Source: an uncultured Roseburia sp. (GTDB taxonomy: Bacteria > Bacillota > Clostridia > Lachnospirales > Lachnospiraceae). From it: 41,058 nucleotides of DNA. Position numbers and translations under genes: made by a program. This document shows positions 7,870 to 15,634 of this stretch, piece by piece (position 1 is the stretch's first letter; each line of letters begins with the position of its first letter). The notes beneath the pieces were generated by a model. It saw only the letters and a program-made list of their open reading frames with translations, did not search any database and was not told the DNA's origin. The stretch covers positions 1 to 41,058 of the forward strand of contig CAKRLC010000011.1 of NCBI GenBank assembly GCA_934358955.1, written 5' to 3'.

Positions 7870-8253
7870 TCATCTACCGCTTACGCAGATTGCAGATCTG
7901 CAACAGTCGCTGTCCACTTGTACCTCATTCCAGCAACGATCCGTTATCTGCCTTCTCCTGCCTTCTCCTGCCTTTCTTCTGCTCATCATAATCTGTTTTG
8001 CCATGTCCAAAAGTTCCTGGCTTACTTCGTTTACAAGTACAACATCTTCCACCTCCGGGATGTGTTCTTTTACCTCCGTTGCGATCAGCTCCTCAGTTGT
8101 CAATGTAGCAGATGGACATCCGGAACATTTTCCTAACATCCGTACCTTTAAGATATGATTCTCATATGCTACGATTTCTACATCCCCCTCATGCTCTGAC
8201 AGCTTTGGTCTTACATACGTTTCCAGTACTTTTTCGATTGCTTCTGTACTCAA
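7870..8253 (-). CDS. NifU C-terminal-domain-like Fe-S scaffold protein
   Basis: A protein of about 127 residues. Residues 1-90 match the NifU/Nfu C-terminal domain with the cluster-binding CSGC (Cys43 and Cys46 from the chosen start) in LGKCSGCPSATLT. These proteins assemble or deliver [4Fe-4S] clusters. The frame is open to a GTG at 8262, but that codon lies only one base after the AGGAG site; the TTG at 8253, ten bases after it, is preferred. The last 30 or so residues, rich in Arg and Cys, are unlike the family and are created by a 10-base tandem duplication. It is first in the operon and faces the gene of a [4Fe-4S] dehydratase, which suggests cluster supply (inference). Confidence 0.85.
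   Translation of the reverse strand: MSTEAIEKVLETYVRPKLSEHEGDVEIVAYENHILKVRMLGKCSGCPSATLTTEELIATEVKEHIPEVEDVVLVNEVSQELLDMAKQIMMSRRKAGEGRRRQITDRCWNEVQVDSDCCRSAICVSGR
7951..7970. repeat. 10-base tandem duplication inside the NifU-like gene
   Basis: CCTTCTCCTG occurs twice in a row, followed by CCTT. With a single copy the NifU-like frame would stop after residues KAGEGR, close to the natural end of the domain. With two copies it runs on for about 25 residues to a stop one base before the next gene. Confidence 0.8.
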
Positions 8254-8298
8254 AGTCTTCACGCTCCTTTATATATAAATATATTTAATTATTGTTAT

Positions 8299-8314
8299 AG
8301 CAATTTCCATGCCA
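8299..8314 (-). promoter_or_regulatory. Sigma-54 promoter for the nifU-like...rpoN operon
   Basis: On the minus strand, TGGCAT-GGAAA-TTGCT differs from the consensus TGGCAC-N5-TTGCT by one base and keeps the GG-N10-GC spacing. Predicted start is near 8288, giving a short leader containing AAAGGAG before the NifU-like gene. The 13 bases ATATACTTGGCAT around the -24 half also occur at the 17910-17925 promoter. Confidence 0.8.
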
Positions 8315-8340
8315 AGTATATTTTTATTATTTTTTCGTTT

Positions 8341-8356
8341 GTTTCAATTTTGAAAC
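8341..8356. promoter_or_regulatory. Candidate enhancer/activator site, perfect palindrome
   Basis: GTTTCAATTTTGAAAC has 7-base arms around a 2-base centre, and can be written GTTTC-N6-GAAAC. It lies about 30 bases upstream of the minus-strand sigma-54 promoter and 175 bases upstream of the plus-strand one. Related TTC-N6-GAA arrangements occur upstream of the activator gene (15553-15568 and 15593-15608). Binding by the 14012-15418 activator is inference. Confidence 0.45.
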
Positions 8357-8363
8357 TGACCAT

Positions 8364-8530
8364 TTTCCAGTCCTGTTTCGTTCTTGACTTTCTATTTTTT
8401 TTTTGCACTCCAGTTTCTTTTTCCTGTTCTCCGGATTAAGTTTTTTCTTTATTTTTCCATTCTTTTTCTTTTCTTTTTTCGTCTTTCTTCCTTATATTAC
8501 TCTGTTTTTTTCCTCTTTCATTTTTTCACT
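8364..8530 (+). other. Pyrimidine-rich intergenic tract between divergent operons
   Basis: The rest of the 370-base gap between the NifU-like gene and the dehydratase gene holds no frame. It is overwhelmingly T and C on the plus strand, with long T and CT runs. It separates the two sigma-54 promoters. It could be a flexible spacer for looping; no further motif was recognised. Confidence 0.6.
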
Positions 8531-8546
8531 TGGCACATGAATTGCT
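8531..8546 (+). promoter_or_regulatory. Sigma-54 promoter for the 4-hydroxybutyrate operon
   Basis: TGGCAC-ATGAA-TTGCT is a perfect match to the -24/-12 consensus. Predicted transcription start is near 8557, with a leader of about 75 bases and an AAAGGAAGG ribosome site before the ATG at 8633. Confidence 0.9.
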
Positions 8547-8632
8547 TTATACACAATTAACCAAAACAGATTGCGTGTTCCATACGCACTGTAAAAAAAC
8601 AAGTCCAATGAGACGAAAGGAAGGTATTTATT

Positions 8633-10084
8633 ATGGCATTAATGACAGGTAACGAATATGTAGAAAGCATGAGAAAAATGAATTTACAGGTGTATATGTT
8701 TGGAAAGAAGATTGAGAATCCGGTAGATGATCCGATCTTACGTCCATCTTTAAATTCTGTAAAAATGACTTACGATTTAGCACAGATGCCTGAATACGAA
8801 GACATTATGACAACTATATCTCCATATACAGGAAAGAAAGTAAACCGTTTCACACATATTCATCAGAGCACAGCAGATCTTGTAAAAAAAGTTAAAATGC
8901 AGCGTTTATGCGGACAGAAAACAGCAGCATGCTTCCAGAGATGTGTAGGTATGGACGCATTCAATGCAGAATTCAGTACAACCTATGAAGTTGATAAAAA
9001 ATATGGAACAAATTATCATGAGAATTTCAAAAAATTCTTAACCTACGTTCAGGATAATGACCTTACGGTTGACGGTGCCATGACAGACCCGAAAGGTGAC
9101 CGTTCCCTTGCACCACATGCACAGGCTGATCCGGATCTTTACTTACACGTAGTTGAAAGACGTCCGGATGGTATCGTTGTAAGAGGTGCAAAAGCTCATC
9201 AGACCGGTATCATCAACTCCCATGAAGTTATCGTAATGCCAACTATTTCCATGGGTGAAGACGACAAAGATTACGCTGTTTCCTTTGCAGTTCCAGTTGA
9301 TACAGAAGGTATCTTCATGATCATCGGACGTCAGAGCTGTGATACAAGAAAGCTTGAAGGTTCCCAGATCGATGTTGGTAACTCTGAATTTGGTGGTGTA
9401 GAAGCACTCGTCGTTTTCGATGATGTATTCGTACCAAATGACAGAATTTTCTTAAATGGCGAATATGATTACGCTGGTGTATTAGTAGAACGTTTTGCTG
9501 GATACCACAGACAGTCCTATGGTGGATGTAAAGTTGGTGTAGGTGATGTCTTAATCGGTGCTGCTGCTGTTGCTGCTGAATACAACGGTGCTCAGAAAGC
9601 TTCCCACATCAAAGATAAATTAATCGAAATGACACACTTAAATGAAACTTTATACTGCTGTGGTATTGCCTGTTCCGCAGAAGGTACACAGACCGAATCC
9701 GGAAACTACATCATTGATCTTCTTCTTGCCAATGTATGTAAACAGAACGTTACAAGATTCCCTTATGAAATCGCACGTTTAGCAGAAGATATCGCCGGTG
9801 GTCTTATGGTTACAGCTCCTTCTGAGAAAGACTTAAAGGATCCAAAACTTGGTGCTTACATTGATAAATACTTCAAGGGTGTTTCCTCTGTTACAACAGA
9901 GAATCGTTTAAGAATCTTAAGATTAATTGAAAACCTTACATTAGGAAGTGCTGCTGTTGGTTACAGAACAGAGTCTATGCATGGTGCCGGATCTCCTCAG
10001 GCTCAGCGTATTATGATTTCCCGCCAGGGCAACCTTAAGATGAAGAAAGAGCTTGCAAAAGCAATTGCAAAGATTGAAGAATAA
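8633..10084 (+). CDS. abfD: 4-hydroxybutyryl-CoA dehydratase / vinylacetyl-CoA isomerase
   Basis: A 483-residue flavoprotein closely resembling the clostridial AbfD along its whole length. It dehydrates 4-hydroxybutyryl-CoA to crotonyl-CoA by a radical route and also isomerises vinylacetyl-CoA. The [4Fe-4S] ligands are in place: Cys100 and Cys104 (CFQRC), His292 and Cys299 (YHRQSYGGC). The conserved segments KAHQTG and QSCDTRK are also present. The enzyme is oxygen-sensitive, which fits an anaerobe. It is the first gene of a four-gene operon behind a perfect sigma-54 promoter. The codon pattern differs slightly from the later genes, with more A-ending codons at its start, but nothing suggests recent transfer. 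A NifU-like protein is encoded divergently. Confidence 0.96.
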   Translation: MALMTGNEYVESMRKMNLQVYMFGKKIENPVDDPILRPSLNSVKMTYDLAQMPEYEDIMTTISPYTGKKVNRFTHIHQSTADLVKKVKMQRLCGQKTAACFQRCVGMDAFNAEFSTTYEVDKKYGTNYHENFKKFLTYVQDNDLTVDGAMTDPKGDRSLAPHAQADPDLYLHVVERRPDGIVVRGAKAHQTGIINSHEVIVMPTISMGEDDKDYAVSFAVPVDTEGIFMIIGRQSCDTRKLEGSQIDVGNSEFGGVEALVVFDDVFVPNDRIFLNGEYDYAGVLVERFAGYHRQSYGGCKVGVGDVLIGAAAVAAEYNGAQKASHIKDKLIEMTHLNETLYCCGIACSAEGTQTESGNYIIDLLLANVCKQNVTRFPYEIARLAEDIAGGLMVTAPSEKDLKDPKLGAYIDKYFKGVSSVTTENRLRILRLIENLTLGSAAVGYRTESMHGAGSPQAQRIMISRQGNLKMKKELAKAIAKIEE

Positions 10085-10105
10085 TTGTATAACCAGGAGG
10101 CAGCT

Positions 10106-11404
10106 ATGAGTTGGAAAGAAATATATAAAGAAAGAACCTGCACAGCAGAGGAAGCCATCAAAGCCATTCCGAGTGGCAGCCGCGTTGTAACAGGTCATGC
10201 GGTTGGTGAACCATCCTATATTCTGGATGTATTATGTGACCACAAAGATGATTATAAAGATGTAGAAATTGTACATATGGTATCCATGGGAGCTGCCAGA
10301 TACTGTGGAGAGGATATGGCGGGACATTTCCGCCATAACTCCCTCTTCGTAGGCGGCACAACCCGTAAAGCAGTGGAAGAAGGACGTGCAGATTACACCC
10401 CTTGCTTCTTCTATCAGGTACCTGCATTATTCGATAAGGAGCTCCCGGTAGATGTTGCACTTATTACCGTTACCCCTCCAAATGAAAACGGTAAAGTCAG
10501 CCTCGGTGTTTCTGTTGACTACACCTTAGCAGCAGTAAAACATGCAAAAACTGTCATTGCACAGGTAAATGACCAGATGCCATTTACTTATGGTGATGCT
10601 GTGATCGATGTTTCCGAAATTGATTACTTCGTAGAGCACTCTGCTCCACTGATCGAACTTCCACCAGCAAAGCTGACGGATATTGAAAAAGAAATTGGTG
10701 CAAACTGCGCTTCCCTGATTCAGGATGGTGATACCTTACAGCTTGGCATCGGTGCTATCCCGGATGCTGTCCTTTTCTATCTGAAAGACAAAAAGGAACT
10801 TGGTATCCATTCTGAGATGATCTCTGATGGTGTTGTAGAGCTTGTAGAAGCAGGTGTTATCACCGGTAAGAAGAAATCCCTTCTTCCAGGAAAAATTGTC
10901 GTAAACTTCTTAATGGGAACAAAACGTCTCTATGATTTCATTGATCATAACGAAGATGTATTGATGTACCCGGTTGATTATGTAAATGATCCTGTTGTTG
11001 TTGCACAGAACGATCATATCGTCTGCATCAACTCCTGTGTCCAGATCGACCTTATGGGACAGGCATGCTCAGAAGCAGTCGGCAGCAAACAGATCAGTGG
11101 TGTTGGCGGTCAGGTTGACTTCATCCGCGGTGCAGCTATGGCAAAGCATGGTATCTCTATTCTTGCTTTCCCTTCTACCGCAGCAAAAGGCAAAGTATCC
11201 AAGATTGTTCCAAACCTTGATTTTGGTGCACCTGTTACAACATCCAGAAATGATATTGACTATGTTGTAACAGAATATGGCATTGCGAGCTTGCATGGAA
11301 AGAGCTTAAAAGACCGTGCAAGAGCTTTGATTGAAATTGCACATCCGGACTTCCGGGACAGCTTAAAGGAAGCTTACAAAGAAAGATTCCATTGTGAATA
11401 CTAA
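10106..11404 (+). CDS. abfT: 4-hydroxybutyrate CoA-transferase
   Basis: A 432-residue class I CoA transferase of the acetyl-CoA hydrolase/transferase family. It moves CoA from acetyl-CoA or butyryl-CoA to 4-hydroxybutyrate, forming the dehydratase substrate. The catalytic glutamate is Glu237 in GIHSEMISDG, and the glycine-rich LGIGAIPDAV and SGVGGQVDFIRGA segments are present. The frame can be read from a TTG at 10085, but AGGAGG at 10095-10100 points to the ATG at 10106. It follows abfD by 21 bases and precedes a permease. No 4-hydroxybutyrate dehydrogenase or succinate semialdehyde enzyme lies in the window, so the substrate may come from outside the cell. Butyryl-CoA:4-hydroxybutyrate transfer is an equally possible specificity. 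Confidence 0.93.
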   Translation: MSWKEIYKERTCTAEEAIKAIPSGSRVVTGHAVGEPSYILDVLCDHKDDYKDVEIVHMVSMGAARYCGEDMAGHFRHNSLFVGGTTRKAVEEGRADYTPCFFYQVPALFDKELPVDVALITVTPPNENGKVSLGVSVDYTLAAVKHAKTVIAQVNDQMPFTYGDAVIDVSEIDYFVEHSAPLIELPPAKLTDIEKEIGANCASLIQDGDTLQLGIGAIPDAVLFYLKDKKELGIHSEMISDGVVELVEAGVITGKKKSLLPGKIVVNFLMGTKRLYDFIDHNEDVLMYPVDYVNDPVVVAQNDHIVCINSCVQIDLMGQACSEAVGSKQISGVGGQVDFIRGAAMAKHGISILAFPSTAAKGKVSKIVPNLDFGAPVTTSRNDIDYVVTEYGIASLHGKSLKDRARALIEIAHPDFRDSLKEAYKERFHCEY

Positions 11405-11439
11405 AACTATGTATAATTATTAAATAACAGGAGGTTTTT

Positions 11440-12756
11440 ATGAGTACAATCGGAGTAATTGGGTTGCTTTTAGGTATTGTAGCCCTAATCGTATTAAGTT
11501 ATAAGGGCGTAAATGCTTTTGTTGCATCCCTTATTTCAGCAGCAATCATTATCGTCACAAATGGCATGCCTTTCTGGGGAACTTTCTCAGATTCCTACGC
11601 AACCGGAATGAAAAACTTTGCAGGAAGCTACTTTCTGATCTTTGGTCTTGCTGCCGCTTACGGTGAACTGATGAAAGTAAGTGGTGCAGCAGAATCTGTT
11701 GCTTCCAAACTATTCAAATTATTTGGCGTCAAATGGGCTCCGGTCGCCTGTATCCTGATCACATTATTAATGGCAATGGGTGGAATTTCCGCATTCGTAA
11801 TTGTATTTGCAGTATATCCGATCGCAGCCCCAATGTTCCGGAAAGCAAATATCACCAAAGAACTGATGCCTGGTATTTTCCTTTGTGCATCCGTAACATT
11901 ATGCCTGTGTCTTCCGGGAAATCCGACCAGCACGAATGCCATTCTTACACAGACAGCTCTTGGAACCAATGCTTACGCAGCCCCTGTTATGGGAACGATC
12001 GCCTGCATTGTTGGTCTTATCATAGCGTGCGTTTATGTTACGATCATGTCAAAACGCGAGCAGACAAAAGGTAATGGTTATGTCGTATCCGGAACGGATC
12101 TTACAGAATCTACAGACGAAAAAGCATTACCTCCGTTCTGGTCATCTATCCTGCCTTTGATCGTTGTTATTTTAATGATGTTTCTTTTGAAAGAGCGTAT
12201 GGGTACCATTGACTGTATTAACACTTCACTGTTAGCTGCTTCTGCCCTTGTTATTATTTTTAATTTCAAAACATTAAAAGGAAAAATCGTGTCCACTTTC
12301 TGTACAGGTTTCTGGTCTTCCATGACGGCATTGATGTTAACCGGCGGTGTCATGGGATTTGCCGGTGTTGTACAGAATGCCCCTGGTTTCCAATATTTTC
12401 TTGACTTTGCAAACGGTCTCTCCAATACATTTAATCCATATGTCTCAGCCGCAGTTGCAGTGAATGTTGTTTCAGGTATCACAGGAACTGCCCTTGGAGG
12501 TCTTCAGATTTTCTCCAATACCATGTTAGGCAGCTATCTGAGCATGGGAATTAATCCGGAGGCATTCCACCGTCTTATGGTTATCGCCTGCTGTGGGCTT
12601 GACACTCTTCCTCACTGTGCTACCTTCATCACAATGTGTGCTGTATGCGGTGTCACACCAAAAGGATCTTACCGTCACGTATTTCCGCTGACTGTCTGCA
12701 TGCCAATCCTGTTAACAGTTCTCTGTATCATTATGGCACTTGCAGGTATTGTTTAA
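11440..12756 (+). CDS. GntP-family permease, probable 4-hydroxybutyrate importer
   Basis: A 438-residue membrane protein with about 12 hydrophobic segments and the GntP/H+ symporter layout, including the LMAMGGISAFVIVFAVYP and CLPGNPTSTN segments and a C-terminal GLDTLPHCATF region typical of the family. Members import small hydroxy or sugar acids with protons. Placement between the CoA transferase and a hydrolase, 35 bases after abfT with an AGGAGG site, suggests import of 4-hydroxybutyrate or a related short hydroxy acid (inference). Specificity cannot be read from sequence. Confidence 0.88.
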   Translation: MSTIGVIGLLLGIVALIVLSYKGVNAFVASLISAAIIIVTNGMPFWGTFSDSYATGMKNFAGSYFLIFGLAAAYGELMKVSGAAESVASKLFKLFGVKWAPVACILITLLMAMGGISAFVIVFAVYPIAAPMFRKANITKELMPGIFLCASVTLCLCLPGNPTSTNAILTQTALGTNAYAAPVMGTIACIVGLIIACVYVTIMSKREQTKGNGYVVSGTDLTESTDEKALPPFWSSILPLIVVILMMFLLKERMGTIDCINTSLLAASALVIIFNFKTLKGKIVSTFCTGFWSSMTALMLTGGVMGFAGVVQNAPGFQYFLDFANGLSNTFNPYVSAAVAVNVVSGITGTALGGLQIFSNTMLGSYLSMGINPEAFHRLMVIACCGLDTLPHCATFITMCAVCGVTPKGSYRHVFPLTVCMPILLTVLCIIMALAGIV

Positions 12757-12777
12757 ATGAATGGGAGGCAGACCACA

Positions 12778-13902
12778 ATGAGTATAATAGTTGAAAAAAA
12801 GACTTTCCATATACCATCTTTCAGGTTTCAGAATGGACGCACACTTCCCATCGACATGGGTTATGAAACATACGGCACCTTAAATGCAGATAAAAGTAAT
12901 GCCATTCTCGTTGCCCATTACTTTTCCGCCTCCAGTCACTGTGCCGGAAAATACCATGAATCCGACGAATTGACCGGTTTCTGGGACGGACTGATTGGTC
13001 CAGGAAAAGCAGTCGACACGGATATCTATTTTGTTATATGTGCCGATAACCTCTGCAACTGTGGCGCAAAAAATCCTAATGTCATTACAACAGGACCAGC
13101 ATCCATCAATCCTGAAACCGGTAACCCCTATGCTCTTGATTTTCCAATACCTGAAGTTCTCGACGTTGTAAATACCCAGAAACTTCTCGTGGAATCTTTC
13201 GGAATCACACATTTAGTCGCTGTAATGGGTCCTTCCTTTGGTGCAATGTGTTCCTGGCAGTGGGCAGTTGCATATCCTGATATGATGGACAAAATCATTC
13301 CTGTGATCGGAACACCAAGGCATCCTGTGTATGGCTCTTTGAGTCCTTTGCAGCATGGTATACGTGTCGCAGCACTTGATCCTTTATGGGACAATGGAAA
13401 TTACTACCAAAATGCAGTACAGCCTTCTGAGAGTCTTGCGCTTGCTATGCAGCTAATGACGGTTGCCGCATTCCATCCGGTCTATTTTGAACGGACCTAT
13501 CCTCGTGAAACAATGCAGGACACTGAGAATTTAACAGGTGTAACCGAAATGACCACTTTTGAAAAAAAAGTGTATGACATGGTATCCCGAACACTGCCAT
13601 ATACTGACCTGAACCATTGGATCTATACCTGCCGTATGTGTATTAACTATGATGTTTCAAGACCTTATAATGGTGATCTGGATGCTGCTTTATCAAGAAT
13701 CCACGCAAAAGTGCTTGCGATACCATGCCGTCAGGATTCGCTCCATCCATGGAACTTTATCACTGACGTCACGGACCGAATCAGTGTTTTAGGCGGCAAT
13801 GCCAGCTCCTATGTTCTTGACAGCGATTACGGTCATATGGCAGGCATTCTGCAGACAGATCTGTTTGCAGATCAGATTCGTGCCTTTTTAAATACCTATT
13901 AA
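12778..13902 (+). CDS. MetX-like alpha/beta hydrolase or acyltransferase
   Basis: A 374-residue alpha/beta-hydrolase-fold protein related to homoserine O-acetyltransferase. The nucleophile is Ser153 in GPSFG. Asp320 (RQDSLHPW) and His353 (DYGHMAG) complete the triad. The frame can be read from an ATG at 12757, but that stretch contains the GGGAGG site, so the ATG at 12778 is the real start. It is last in the 4-hydroxybutyrate operon and no methionine-synthesis gene is next to it, so hydrolysis or acylation of a hydroxy-acid ester or lactone is more plausible than homoserine acetylation (inference). A small terminator-like hairpin follows. Confidence 0.8.
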   Translation: MSIIVEKKTFHIPSFRFQNGRTLPIDMGYETYGTLNADKSNAILVAHYFSASSHCAGKYHESDELTGFWDGLIGPGKAVDTDIYFVICADNLCNCGAKNPNVITTGPASINPETGNPYALDFPIPEVLDVVNTQKLLVESFGITHLVAVMGPSFGAMCSWQWAVAYPDMMDKIIPVIGTPRHPVYGSLSPLQHGIRVAALDPLWDNGNYYQNAVQPSESLALAMQLMTVAAFHPVYFERTYPRETMQDTENLTGVTEMTTFEKKVYDMVSRTLPYTDLNHWIYTCRMCINYDVSRPYNGDLDAALSRIHAKVLAIPCRQDSLHPWNFITDVTDRISVLGGNASSYVLDSDYGHMAGILQTDLFADQIRAFLNTY

Positions 13903-13974
13903 GCCAATCACGCTCCTTCCCCCGAGCAATGATATAGCACATTATTTCAAATACTTTATAACTGTGCATAAAAT

Positions 13975-14010
13975 AAGGAGAGATGTTTCAAAAACGAAAC
14001 ATCTCTCCTT
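13975..14010. terminator. Shared hairpin between convergent genes
   Basis: A perfect 15-base stem, AAGGAGAGATGTTTC and its complement, with a 6-base loop lies between the stops of the MetX-like gene and the activator gene. T runs are weak on both sides. The loop region contains GTTTC-N6-GAAAC, the arrangement of the palindrome at 8341-8356, probably by coincidence of stem sequence. Confidence 0.7.
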
Positions 14011-14011
14011 G

Positions 14012-15418
14012 CTATTCCTGATATTTTTGTCTTTTTCGCACAAACGTAGAAGCACTCATTCCAAGGCTTTCTGCTGCATCCCGGACATTTCCATACTTCT
14101 TAAATGCCTTATCCATATAGATAATCTCTAATTCCCGGATAGCTTCCTCCAATGGCTTGTCCGTATCAACAGCCAGCTTCTCTTTATCCTTCTGATACTT
14201 GTTCATGTGCGTATTGGCATCTGTAATTGGAATCGATTCTGTTGTGATCTCATCACCCTTGCTGATGATAAAAGCCCGTTCTACGATATTCTTCAGCTCA
14301 CGGACATTTCCAGGCCACTGATAATTCTCTAAAATCATGATACAGTTTTCAGAAAAATGTTTCTTTTCTTTATACTTATCATTTAACTCCTTTAAAAAAT
14401 ATTCTGCCAGTGACTGAATATCTCTTCTTCGTTCCCTAAGTGACGGAATATTTATCGGGAACACCATCAGTCTGTAATAAAGATCCTCTCTGAACGTCTT
14501 CTCTTCGATCATTTTTTCCAATTTACGATTTGTTGCTGCAATGACCCTGACATCGATCTTTATTGGCTTTGCTGAACCGATCCGCTCGATTTCCTGCTCC
14601 TGCAATACGCGCAGCAGCTTCACCTGCATGCTTAAAGGCAATTCACCAATCTCATCCAGGAAAATGGTTCCTTTATTTGCCATCTCGAAAAGACCGATCT
14701 TACCGTTCTTATTTGCTCCGGTAAACGCACCCTTCTCATAACCGAAAAGTTCGCTCTCGATCAGGCTCTCCGGTATCGCACCACAGTTCACCCTGACATA
14801 CGGAGCATCCTTTCGCCTACTGTTGTCACGGATATATTTTGCAAAAACTTCCTTACCGACGCCGGATTCTCCGCACAATACTACCGTAGAATCCATTCTG
14901 GCAACACTGTCTGCAAGCATTAATGTCTTGATCGTATTCTCATCGCAGACAACCATATCTACCTTTTTCTCTTTGATAAATTCCAGACTGCGCCGCTGCT
15001 CTAATTCCGTTTTATTCTTTTCTACCTGTTCACGAAGAGCACAGATCTCTGTCAGATCCCTGACATTTGTCTCCACAAGAACAATATTCCCCTCCTCGTC
15101 AAAGATCGGCGTACTTGTGATCATTGCCCTTTTCCCCGTATTGAACGTCTGGTAAAGAGTGACGATCCTCTTCTCTGCAATCGCTAACAGTGAACCGGAC
15201 GAATTGATTGTTCCTGCTTCCATCAGATTCCACATATTCTTACCAAGAAGGATCTCAGCTGTAAGCCCTGTAATACGTTCATATGCATCGTTGATCATTA
15301 GTGTATTGGCTTTTCCATCTGTAATATAGATGCCATCAAAAGAGCATTCTATGATCGCTTTTAAATATTTTTCAATCAGCTTTTCTGCATTCTTATCCAA
15401 AACCTTGTATTTCTTCAT
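14012..15418 (-). CDS. Sigma-54-dependent activator, PAS-AAA+-Fis type
   Basis: A 468-residue enhancer-binding protein. A PAS sensor occupies about residues 20-125, the AAA+ domain 155-390, and a Fis-type helix-turn-helix the last 30 residues ([20 protein letters not shown]). Walker A is GESGVGKE (183-190), the sigma-54 contact loop GAFTGA is 230-235, and Walker B is TIFLDEIG (251-258). No receiver domain is present, so it likely senses a small molecule through PAS rather than a kinase. The frame is open 26 codons further, but GAGGA before the ATG at 15418 supports the shorter start. It has a sigma-A-type promoter and lies amid five sigma-54 promoters, which it very likely controls. A ligand such as 4-hydroxybutyrate or its CoA ester is inference. 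Confidence 0.95.
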   Translation of the reverse strand: MKKYKVLDKNAEKLIEKYLKAIIECSFDGIYITDGKANTLMINDAYERITGLTAEILLGKNMWNLMEAGTINSSGSLLAIAEKRIVTLYQTFNTGKRAMITSTPIFDEEGNIVLVETNVRDLTEICALREQVEKNKTELEQRRSLEFIKEKKVDMVVCDENTIKTLMLADSVARMDSTVVLCGESGVGKEVFAKYIRDNSRRKDAPYVRVNCGAIPESLIESELFGYEKGAFTGANKNGKIGLFEMANKGTIFLDEIGELPLSMQVKLLRVLQEQEIERIGSAKPIKIDVRVIAATNRKLEKMIEEKTFREDLYYRLMVFPINIPSLRERRRDIQSLAEYFLKELNDKYKEKKHFSENCIMILENYQWPGNVRELKNIVERAFIISKGDEITTESIPITDANTHMNKYQKDKEKLAVDTDKPLEEAIRELEIIYMDKAFKKYGNVRDAAESLGMSASTFVRKRQKYQE

Positions 15419-15476
15419 GATGTCATTCCTCGTTTTGTTAAAAATAAACCTGAGATTTTTTCTTATTAACGTATTT

Positions 15477-15504
15477 ATTATACTACTTTGTTCCACATCT
15501 GCAA
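15477..15504 (-). promoter_or_regulatory. Sigma-A promoter of the activator gene
   Basis: On the minus strand, TTGCAG and TATAAT are 16 bases apart, giving a vegetative promoter about 50-60 bases upstream of the ATG at 15418. The activator is thus not itself sigma-54 dependent. Confidence 0.65.
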
Positions 15505-15534
15505 CAGATTTCTAAAGTAATTCACACCGAAAGC

Positions 15535-15608
15535 TTTGATTCTCAAAACAAATTTCATTTGTGAATCAAATATTTCATATATCAAGCATTTTGATTCTCA
15601 AATGAAAC
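15535..15608. promoter_or_regulatory. Repeated TTTGATTCTCAAA operator-like sites
   Basis: TTTGATTCTCAAA occurs at 15535-15547 and again at 15590-15602, with an inverted GAATCAAA at 15563-15570. The block lies directly upstream of the activator's promoter, where autoregulation would act. Parts fit TTC-N6-GAA as in the palindrome at 8341-8356. Confidence 0.5.
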
Positions 15609-15634
15609 ATGCCCGAATCCTATCACCTAAAAAA

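Noticed and set aside
7890..7903. TTGCAGATCTGCAA palindrome as an operator
   Set aside because: It lies inside the coding tail of the NifU-like gene, and no second copy or promoter accompanies it.
7951..7974. Start of a CRISPR or satellite array
   Set aside because: Only two full copies of a 10-base unit within a coding sequence, with no spacers.
12778..13902. Homoserine O-acetyltransferase (MetX) of methionine synthesis
   Set aside because: The fold fits, but the gene is in the 4-hydroxybutyrate operon and no methionine-synthesis gene is adjacent; kept as MetX-like only.
14215..14230. TTGGCATCTGTAATTGG as another sigma-54 promoter
   Set aside because: The -12 half has GG instead of GC and the site is inside the activator's coding sequence.
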